NCBI GenBank assembly: GCA_047605265.1
Contig: JASGFY010000039.1
Location: forward strand, 1-28,413
Origin: Solimonas sp047605265
Lineage (GTDB): Bacteria; Pseudomonadota; Gammaproteobacteria; Nevskiales; Nevskiaceae
Direction of reading: 5' to 3'
Length of the DNA: 28,413 nt
In this document: one piece after another, positions 23,210-28,413 of the stretch
How positions within the stretch are numbered: position 1 is the stretch's first letter
Layout: each line of letters begins with the position of its first letter
The notes under the pieces: model-generated
Seen by the model: the letters and a program-made list of their open reading frames with translations, nothing else
What the model was told of the DNA's origin: nothing
Databases searched by the model: none
Program-made: the position numbers and the translations under genes

Positions 23210-24400
23210 ATGCCGCAGTCATCCGATCCCATCGTCATCACCGGCATCGCGCGCACGCCGATGGGCGGGCTGCTCGGCATGTTCTCCGGCTTCACCGGCA
23301 GCCAGCTCGGCGCGATCGCCGTCAAGGCCGCCGTCGAGCGCTCCGGCCTCGCCCCGGCCGACGTGCAGGAAGTGCTGATGGGCTGCGTGCTGCCGGCCGG
23401 CCAGGGCCAGGCGCCGGCGCGCCAGGCCTCGCGCGGCGCCGGCCTGCCGGACAGCGTGGTCTGCTCGACCGTCAACAAGGTCTGCGGTTCGGGCATGAAG
23501 ACCATCATGCTCGGTGCCGACACGATCGCGGCCGGCAATGCCGATATCGTCGTCGCCGGCGGCATGGAGAGCATGAGCAACGCGCCATATCTGCTGCCGA
23601 AGGCGCGCAGCGGCTACCGCTTCGGCCACGGCGAAGTGCTCGATCACATGGCGCTCGACGGCCTCGAGGACGCCTACGAGAAGCGCACGCCGATGGGCGC
23701 CTTCGCCGAGCGCACCGCCGAGAAGTACGGCTTCACGCGCGAGGCGCAGGACGCTTTCGCGATCGAGTCGCTGGCGCGCGCCAAGAAGGCCAACGAGGAC
23801 GGCAGCTTCGATTTCGAGATCGTGCCGGTTCAAGTCACCGGCAAGAAGGGAACGGAGACGGTCACGCGCGACGAGCAGCCGTTCAAGGCCGCGCCGGAGA
23901 AGATTCCGACGCTCAAGCCCGCGTTCAAGAAGGACGGCACGATCACCGCCGCCAACGCCAGCTCGATCTCCGACGGCGCCGCCGCCGTCGTGCTGATGCG
24001 CCAGTCGGAGGCGGCGAAGCGCGGCCTCAAGCCGATCGCCAGGATCGTCGCGCACGCCGGCGCCGCGCGCCTGCCGGCCGAGTTCACGATCGCGCCGGTG
24101 CCGGCGATCGAGACACTGCTCGCCAAGGCCGGCTGGACGGTCGGCGACGTCGATCTCTGGGAGATCAACGAAGCCTTCGCGGTCGTGACGATGGCGGCGA
24201 TGAAGGAGCACCAGCTGCCGCACGCCAAGGTCAACGTGCACGGCGGCGCCTGCGCGCTGGGCCACCCGATCGGCGCCTCCGGCACGCGCATCGTCACCAC
24301 GCTGATCGGCGCGCTGAAGAAGAGCGGCGGCAAGCGCGGCGTCGCCACGCTGTGCATCGGCGGCGGCGAGGCGACGGCGCTGGCGATCGAGATGCTGTGA
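23210..24400 (+). CDS. Thiolase (acetyl-CoA C-acyltransferase)
   Basis: This 396-residue thiolase either condenses two acyl-CoA molecules or cleaves 3-oxoacyl-CoA. The nucleophile Cys92 is in STVNKVCGSGMK. The NEAFAVV motif, the GGACALGHPIGASGTRIV His region and the second catalytic Cys near 382 in CIGGGEATAL are all present. The N-terminus DPIVITGIARTPMGG is standard. An alternative start 21 bases upstream (23189) adds MNAQEHT but has a poorer ribosome site. It is likely a biosynthetic-type or beta-oxidation thiolase. It could use the acetyl-CoA and propionyl-CoA products of branched-chain amino-acid breakdown, but it is a separate transcription unit. Confidence 0.94.
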   Translation: MPQSSDPIVITGIARTPMGGLLGMFSGFTGSQLGAIAVKAAVERSGLAPADVQEVLMGCVLPAGQGQAPARQASRGAGLPDSVVCSTVNKVCGSGMKTIMLGADTIAAGNADIVVAGGMESMSNAPYLLPKARSGYRFGHGEVLDHMALDGLEDAYEKRTPMGAFAERTAEKYGFTREAQDAFAIESLARAKKANEDGSFDFEIVPVQVTGKKGTETVTRDEQPFKAAPEKIPTLKPAFKKDGTITAANASSISDGAAAVVLMRQSEAAKRGLKPIARIVAHAGAARLPAEFTIAPVPAIETLLAKAGWTVGDVDLWEINEAFAVVTMAAMKEHQLPHAKVNVHGGACALGHPIGASGTRIVTTLIGALKKSGGKRGVATLCIGGGEATALAIEML

Positions 24401-24427
24401 GCCGAGGTGAGCCCCGCCTCACCCGAC

Positions 24428-24451
24428 CCTCTCCGCCCCGGGGCGGAGAGG
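24428..24451. terminator. Perfect 24-bp palindrome between convergent genes
   Basis: CCTCTCCGCCCC is followed at once by its reverse complement GGGGCGGAGAGG. It lies in the 67-bp gap between the thiolase and the S46 peptidase, which converge. It has no T-run. It may act as a bidirectional stop or RNA-stability hairpin. The CCCTCTCC theme recurs at 16956, so it belongs to a dispersed repeat type. Confidence 0.6.
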
Positions 24452-24467
24452 CCCACGAGGCCGCGAT

Positions 24468-26513
24468 CTACTTCGCCTGCATCTCCTTGAGCAGATCGGC
24501 CGCACCGTAGATCTTGGCCAGCGCCTCGGCGATCGCCGCCGGGTGCACGGCGACGCAGCGGTTGAGCTGGTCGTCGAACCAGAATGCGCCGCCGTGTGAG
24601 TGCGCGTTGCCGTCAAACGCGAGGCCGACGATCTCGGCCTTGCGGTTGATCACCGGGCTGCCCGAGTTGCCGCCGATGATGTCGTTGGTCGTCACGAAGT
24701 TGAACGACGTCTTCAGGTCCAGCTTGTCCTTCGCGGCGTTCCAGGACTTCGGCAGTTCGAACGGATCACTGCCGGTCTGGCGCGCGAACGCACCGCCGAT
24801 GTCGGTGAACGGCGGCACCGGCACGCCGTTCTCGTCCCAGCCTTTGACCTCGCCGTACGACAGCCGCAGCGTGAACGTCGCGTCCGGATAGACGCCGGTG
24901 CCGAGCCCGGCGAAGCGCAGCCTGGCGATCGCCTCGGCGGCGCGCGCCTCCGGCGCGTCGACCTCGGCCTCGATCGTCTTGCGCACGGCGCGTGACGGCG
25001 CGTCGACGGCGCGCGCGAGCCGGATGAACGGATCCTCCGACGCCGCGACGGCCGCCGCGCCGCCGTCCCAGAGCTGCTGGCGCACGGCGGGATCGGCGAG
25101 CTTGCTGCCGTCGACGAGTTCGCCAGCCCGTTCGTCCGGCGACTGCCTGCCGAGCACCAGCTTGACCAGCGCGTCGTCCGGACCGAGCGCTTCGCGCAGC
25201 TTGGTCAGCGACCACGTCAGCTTGGCCTTTTCGTACTCCGGATAGATCGGCGCCTTCGACATCAGGCGCTGCTTCAGCGTCGGCAGCGCGGCGTCCTGGT
25301 ATTCCGGCAGGCGCTCGCCGTTGGCCTTCTGCATTTCGTCGGCATGGCGGACCAGCGTGCGGGCGATGCGGTACTGCTCGGAGAAGAAGCCCTGGCTGCG
25401 CTCCAGCATCGAATAGCGCGTGTAGTTGTTGCGCCGCACGACCTCGGCCCCGGCGATGTCGTCCCACGGCGCCGCCGATGGCGCGGCAGCGCGCAGCGCA
25501 TCCTCCTCGCGCTGCTTGCGCGCGAACACCGCCGGATCGTGCAGCGCCTCGATTTCGCCACGATAGACCTTGAGGCTGTTCTCGGTGTACGTCAGATCGG
25601 TCTGCGACTGGCGCGCCGCCTCGGCGCCGATGCGGCCGTACTGCGCGAGCATCGCGCGGCGTTCGGCCAGGTACAACGCCGCGCTGATCAGGCGGTAATC
25701 GCGCAGCGACGCGAGCTGGGCGACGGTGAGCTGGCGCTCGGTCGAGCCCGGATGGCCGGTGACCATCGTCAGCTCGCCCTCTTGCGCGCCGGCCGTGTTC
25801 AGCGGGAACCAGTCCCTGATCTTCGCCGGCTTGCCGCCCTCGTACGCGCGCAGCAGGCCCATGTCGAGGTTGTAGCGCGGGAAGTTGAAGTTGTCCGGAT
25901 CGCCGCCGAAGAACGCCGCCTGGTACTCGGGCGAGAACACCAGGCGCACGTCCTGGAAGCGGTGGTAACGGTAGAGGTCGTACCGGCCGCCGTTGTACAG
26001 CTCGACGACGTCGCAGCGCGTGTGCTCGGCATCCTTGCCGGTGCACTCCGACTCGATCGCGGCAGTCTCCGCCTGCCTGGCGTCGACGTAGGCCTGGCCG
26101 CTCTTGCCGGCGGTCGCCTTGCCGATGCGGGCGCTGACGTCGCTGATCCGTTCGAGCCGGTTCAGCTCGACCGACGGGCACGCGATTTCTTCCTCGCGCC
26201 TGCGGGCGACGAAGCCGTCGTTGACCCGATCCTTGTCGCGGCTCAGATCCTGCACGCAGCCAAGCACGCAGTGCGCGTTGGTCAGCACGAGGCCGTCCTT
26301 CGACACGAACGAACCCGAGCAGCCGCCGGCGAGGCGCACCGAGGCTTTCATCACATGATCGACCCACTTCGCGTCCGGGTCGAAGCCGTACTGCTGCCTG
26401 AGCTGCGCGCGTGGCAGGTTGTCGAGCGTCCACATGCCTTCGGCCGCCGAGGCGGACAAGGTGCACAGGCTGAGCGCGGCGGCGAGCCAGGCGCGCGGAT
26501 TCGGCAGGATCAT
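24468..26513 (-). CDS. S46-family dipeptidyl-peptidase, periplasmic
   Basis: This 681-residue serine exopeptidase of the DPP7/DPP11 family removes dipeptides from peptide N-termini. A signal peptide ends near residue 24 (LSASAA before EGMWTLDNLP). The catalytic His81 lies in CSGSFVSKDGLVLTNAHC, and the Ser at about 617 is in GGNSGSPVINRKAEIVGLAF. The Asp is expected in the GDPDNFNFPRYNLDMGLLRA region. The start MWTLDNLP and a long helical domain between His and Ser are typical of S46. The C-terminal FDGNAHSHGGAFWFDDQLNR, the specificity-pocket region, differs from the Porphyromonas-type sequences, so the preference cannot be assigned. GGAGAGA precedes ATG 26513. The 5' end is divergent from the membrane protein at 26560. 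Confidence 0.94.
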   Translation of the reverse strand: MILPNPRAWLAAALSLCTLSASAAEGMWTLDNLPRAQLRQQYGFDPDAKWVDHVMKASVRLAGGCSGSFVSKDGLVLTNAHCVLGCVQDLSRDKDRVNDGFVARRREEEIACPSVELNRLERISDVSARIGKATAGKSGQAYVDARQAETAAIESECTGKDAEHTRCDVVELYNGGRYDLYRYHRFQDVRLVFSPEYQAAFFGGDPDNFNFPRYNLDMGLLRAYEGGKPAKIRDWFPLNTAGAQEGELTMVTGHPGSTERQLTVAQLASLRDYRLISAALYLAERRAMLAQYGRIGAEAARQSQTDLTYTENSLKVYRGEIEALHDPAVFARKQREEDALRAAAPSAAPWDDIAGAEVVRRNNYTRYSMLERSQGFFSEQYRIARTLVRHADEMQKANGERLPEYQDAALPTLKQRLMSKAPIYPEYEKAKLTWSLTKLREALGPDDALVKLVLGRQSPDERAGELVDGSKLADPAVRQQLWDGGAAAVAASEDPFIRLARAVDAPSRAVRKTIEAEVDAPEARAAEAIARLRFAGLGTGVYPDATFTLRLSYGEVKGWDENGVPVPPFTDIGGAFARQTGSDPFELPKSWNAAKDKLDLKTSFNFVTTNDIIGGNSGSPVINRKAEIVGLAFDGNAHSHGGAFWFDDQLNRCVAVHPAAIAEALAKIYGAADLLKEMQAK

Positions 26514-26559
26514 CTTGGGTCTCTCCGGGGTTGAGACCGTGAAGCGTAAACTCGCGGCG

Positions 26560-27216
26560 ATGGCCGCAACAGAGCGAATTCCACCACGAACGCTCGCCTG
26601 GCTCGCCGCCGGGCTGGCGTTCGCCGCCGTGCATCTGGCCTATGCCCTGTCCGTGCGGGCCGGCACCGTGCCGCCGTGCCTGCCCTACGTCGACGGCTGC
26701 ACGTCGATCAGCCGCGCCGCGCGCCACGGCGACGCCAGCCTGCTGTTCAAGCCGATGATGGCAGCCGACGTCGCCGTGCTCGCCCTGTACTGGCACAGGC
26801 TGGCCGCGGCGCTGCGCGAAGCCCGTCCCGATGCGCCGCGGCGCACGCGTGCGGTGCTCGTCGGCGGACTGCTCGCGGCGGCGTTCCTCGCGCTGTACGT
26901 TGCGGGCCTCGGCACCGACGGCCGCCTCTACGCATGGCTGCGCCGCTACGGCGTCACCGTCTATTTCGCCGGTACCGTGCTCGCCGAGATGATCGCCGCC
27001 ACGCTGCTGGAACGGCGGCCCGGTCTGCGCCGCCGCCAGCGCGTCCTGCTCATCCTGCTCTGCGCCGCGCTGCTCGGCCTGGGCCTCGCCAGCATTCCGT
27101 TGCGCGCGCTGGACGACGACGGCAGCCTCATCAACGTCGTCGAATGGTGGTATGCGCTGCTGATGATCGTCGGCTACGTCGCCGTCGCCTCGGCGCTGCC
27201 GCGCCCGCCGCGCTGA
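26560..27216 (+). CDS. Predicted six-helix integral membrane protein of unknown function
   Basis: This protein of about 218 residues has hydrophobic segments near residues 12-30, 65-80, 98-115, 125-145, 155-175 and 190-212. The first loop contains PCLPYVDGCTSISRAARHGD, which has two Cys residues and a Cys-Thr-Ser-Ile-Ser stretch that may be a conserved extracytoplasmic motif resembling the Frag1/DRAM/Sfk1 group; that link is uncertain. GTG at 26539 would add VKRKLAA and is an alternative start. Only about 46 bases separate it from the S46 start, so the two share a compact divergent promoter region. Confidence 0.7.
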   Translation: MAATERIPPRTLAWLAAGLAFAAVHLAYALSVRAGTVPPCLPYVDGCTSISRAARHGDASLLFKPMMAADVAVLALYWHRLAAALREARPDAPRRTRAVLVGGLLAAAFLALYVAGLGTDGRLYAWLRRYGVTVYFAGTVLAEMIAATLLERRPGLRRRQRVLLILLCAALLGLGLASIPLRALDDDGSLINVVEWWYALLMIVGYVAVASALPRPPR

Positions 27217-27313
27217 AGGGCCCGCGCCATCGCCCGGACGGCGCGCCGGCCAATGGCGCAGGGCGACGGCGATCACCGATGATCGGCGGACTGCTTTCTC
27301 CGGGACGTCCGCC

Positions 27314-27775
27314 ATGCACCCTCGCCTGTTCCGCCTGTTGATGAACGGCTATCCGCCATACCTGTTCACCGGCATCCGCGTCGACCGCGTCAGCCGCGAC
27401 TACAGCGAGATCGACGTCAGCATGCCGCTGCGCTGGTACAACCGGAACGCCGTCGGCACGCAGTTCGGCGGCAGCCTGTATGCGATGACCGATCCGTTCC
27501 TGATGCTGATGACGATGCAGCAGATCGGCCCTGGCTACGTGATCTGGGACCAGTCGGCGCAGATCGATTTCATCGCCCCCGGCCGCGGCACCGTCTACGC
27601 GAAATTCCGCATGCCGCCCGCCGAAGTCGAGCGCCTGCGCAGCGAAGCCGCCACCGGCCAGGCTCTGCGGCCCGAATACAGCGTCGACCTCAGCGACCGG
27701 AACGGCAAACTCATCGCCCGCGTGAAAAAGACGCTCTACGTGCGCCGCAAAAAAGACCGGCCCGCCACCGCATGA
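27314..27775 (+). CDS. DUF4442 hotdog-fold protein
   Basis: This 153-residue protein is recognisable as DUF4442, a relative of hotdog-fold acyl-CoA thioesterases. The central RNAVGTQFGGSLYAMTDPFL corresponds to the hotdog helix with its G-T-x-F-G-G turn, and DQSAQIDFIAPGRGTVYAKF is the following strand pair. The catalytic residues of true thioesterases are not clearly present. The stop overlaps the ynfA start (ATGA, 27772-27775), so they are coupled. Substrate unknown; lipid or acyl-CoA binding is likely from the fold. Confidence 0.87.
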   Translation: MHPRLFRLLMNGYPPYLFTGIRVDRVSRDYSEIDVSMPLRWYNRNAVGTQFGGSLYAMTDPFLMLMTMQQIGPGYVIWDQSAQIDFIAPGRGTVYAKFRMPPAEVERLRSEAATGQALRPEYSVDLSDRNGKLIARVKKTLYVRRKKDRPATA

Positions 27776-28101
27776 ATCCCCTGCACGCCGTCGCGCTGTT
27801 CATCGTCACCGCACTCGCCGAGATCGCCGGCTGCTACCTGCCGTACCTCGTACTGCGCGAGCAACGCACCCCGTGGCTGCTGCTGCCCGCCGCCGCCAGC
27901 CTCGCCCTGTTCGCCTGGCTGCTGACCCTGCACCCGACCGCCGCCGGCCGCGTCTACGCTGCTTACGGCGGCATCTACATCGCCGTCGCCCTGCTGTGGC
28001 TATGGCGCGTCAACGGCGTACGGCCGACCGCAACCGATCTGGCCGGCGTTGCACTGTGCGTAGCGGGAGCTGCCGTCATCGTGCTCGGCGCACGGCGTTG
28101 A
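27772..28101 (+). CDS. ynfA: YnfA-family small membrane protein (UPF0060)
   Basis: This 109-residue protein has four membrane helices, the size and shape of the YnfA/UPF0060 family, small-multidrug-resistance-like transporters. Diagnostic pieces are ALAEIAGCYLPYLVLRE in the first helix, GRVYAAYGGIYIAVALLWLW in the third and RPTATDLAGVALCVAGAAVI in the fourth; the AEI/AAYGG residues are highly conserved. It overlaps the DUF4442 gene by four bases. It probably acts as a dimer in the inner membrane; YnfA has been linked to export of dyes and antimicrobials in enteric bacteria, but function here is unproven. Confidence 0.95.
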   Translation: MNPLHAVALFIVTALAEIAGCYLPYLVLREQRTPWLLLPAAASLALFAWLLTLHPTAAGRVYAAYGGIYIAVALLWLWRVNGVRPTATDLAGVALCVAGAAVIVLGARR

Positions 28102-28299
28102 TCCCCCCTCGCGCCGACCGCCCGCTCACTTGCGCAAATCCGGCTCCGGATATCCAATCCATACTCGCTTCCTTGCGTGGCCCTTCGAATGCACGGGGCA
28201 CTCTGGCCGGGCAACGTCAAGGATGGGGGCCAGATTGGCAGACATGTCCGTTTTCCTTTCAGGGCGGATGTCCTATCACTCAGCAACCACGGAGTGGCC
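28102..28299. other. Intergenic region, no gene recognised
   Basis: About 200 bases after ynfA carry no supported gene. Base composition falls toward the right. GCCA-GAT-TGGC near 28229-28239 and imperfect GACATGTCCG/CGGATGTCC arms at about 28240-28273 form small dyads. Their role is unclear; they may belong to the leader of an integron platform. Confidence 0.4.
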
Positions 28300-28356
28300 A
28301 TGATCAAAATTATCATTGATGAGCGCCAGATTATCGGACAGTCCCGTGCAATCTAA
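28300..28356 (+). CDS. Possible short ORF before an integron core site
   Basis: ATG 28300 follows GGAG at 28291-28294, a reasonable ribosome site, and reads MIKIIIDERQIIGQSRAI before a TAA. At 18 residues it matches no family known to me. Its AT-rich codon use differs from the genes to its left and resembles cassette DNA. It may be the start of a gene cut by cassette insertion, or a chance frame. Confidence 0.3.
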   Translation: MIKIIIDERQIIGQSRAI

Positions 28357-28368
28357 TTGGCGTTGGGT
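28355..28368 (+). other. Integron core-site-like sequence near the right edge
   Basis: AATTGGCGTTGGGT ends in GTTGGGT at 28362-28368, identical to the core at 270-276, and the preceding AATT..GGC also resembles the right arm of the first attC (AATTCTGGC). No matching left core (RYYYAAC) was found within about 130 bases, so it may be half an attC or an attI. Only 45 bases remain, ending in GGGGCTAGAATG, which could be the start of a cassette gene. Confidence 0.45.
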
Positions 28369-28413
28369 GTCGCTGAGGCTTTAGCTTTCATCGGGAAGCT
28401 TGGGGCTAGAATG

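Noticed and set aside
24766..27315. Long minus-strand frame overlapping the S46 peptidase
   Set aside because: Out of frame with the peptidase, whose signal peptide and catalytic motifs are unambiguous; Arg-rich antisense or offset artefact.
28110..28299. Integron integrase gene near the right edge
   Set aside because: Neither strand shows tyrosine-recombinase motifs; open frames here lack any conserved residues.

Overview
The window is a high-GC stretch of bacterial chromosome, most likely from a gammaproteobacterium near the Xanthomonadales/Nevskiales (an inference from gene content). The evidence is a prfB with the programmed RF2 frameshift joined to lysS, a Pseudomonas-type bkdR/bkdA1A2B cluster, a periplasmic S46 peptidase, and integron cassettes with short attC sites of the environmental/xanthomonad type. 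The first ~1.6 kb is visibly lower in GC than the rest.

Layout. (1) 1-1600: the end of an integron gene-cassette array. It holds the tail of a VOC/glyoxalase-like gene, one well-formed attC, a CTP-synthase-type glutamine amidotransferase, a damaged attC and a GNAT acetyltransferase. (2) 1649-4617: an Mpo1-like membrane protein, a divergent LuxR-type regulator translationally coupled to a DUF5924/DUF2914 membrane protein, and a single-domain rhodanese. (3) 4675-8885: a chromosomal inverted repeat, then a divergent Lrp-type regulator and the branched-chain 2-oxoacid dehydrogenase genes E1alpha-E1beta-E2, without E3. Dyad elements lie in the shared regulatory region. (4) 8905-9143: a frameshifted remnant that looks like a KpsC-type capsule gene. 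(5) 9412-15655: a sulfate-uptake locus with two periplasmic sulfate-binding proteins, two tandem Mop/TOBE mini-proteins, a class II amidotransferase-like protein, and cysT-cysW-cysA. (6) 15665-19728 on the minus strand: a Bcr/CflA efflux pump, a hairpin-rich spacer, lysS and prfB. (7) 19813-20366: two broken genes facing each other (an OmpA C-terminal domain and DUF4282). (8) 20529-24400: an AraC-type regulator, thpR, pncC, a leucine-dehydrogenase-like fragment and a thiolase. (9) 24468-28101: an S46 dipeptidyl-peptidase, an unknown membrane protein, a DUF4442 protein and ynfA. (10) 28102-28413: low-coding sequence ending in an integron core-site-like heptamer next to the window edge.

Functionally, most of the window is housekeeping and catabolic: branched-chain amino-acid oxidation, acyl-CoA thiolysis, peptide breakdown, sulfate import and translation. 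The unusual parts are the cassette sequence at the left edge and possible core at the right edge, the oxyanion-transport locus carrying paired Mop proteins and an Ntn-type amidotransferase, and the high density of gene remnants between intact operons. No phage, CRISPR array, complete insertion sequence, rRNA or tRNA gene was recognised.
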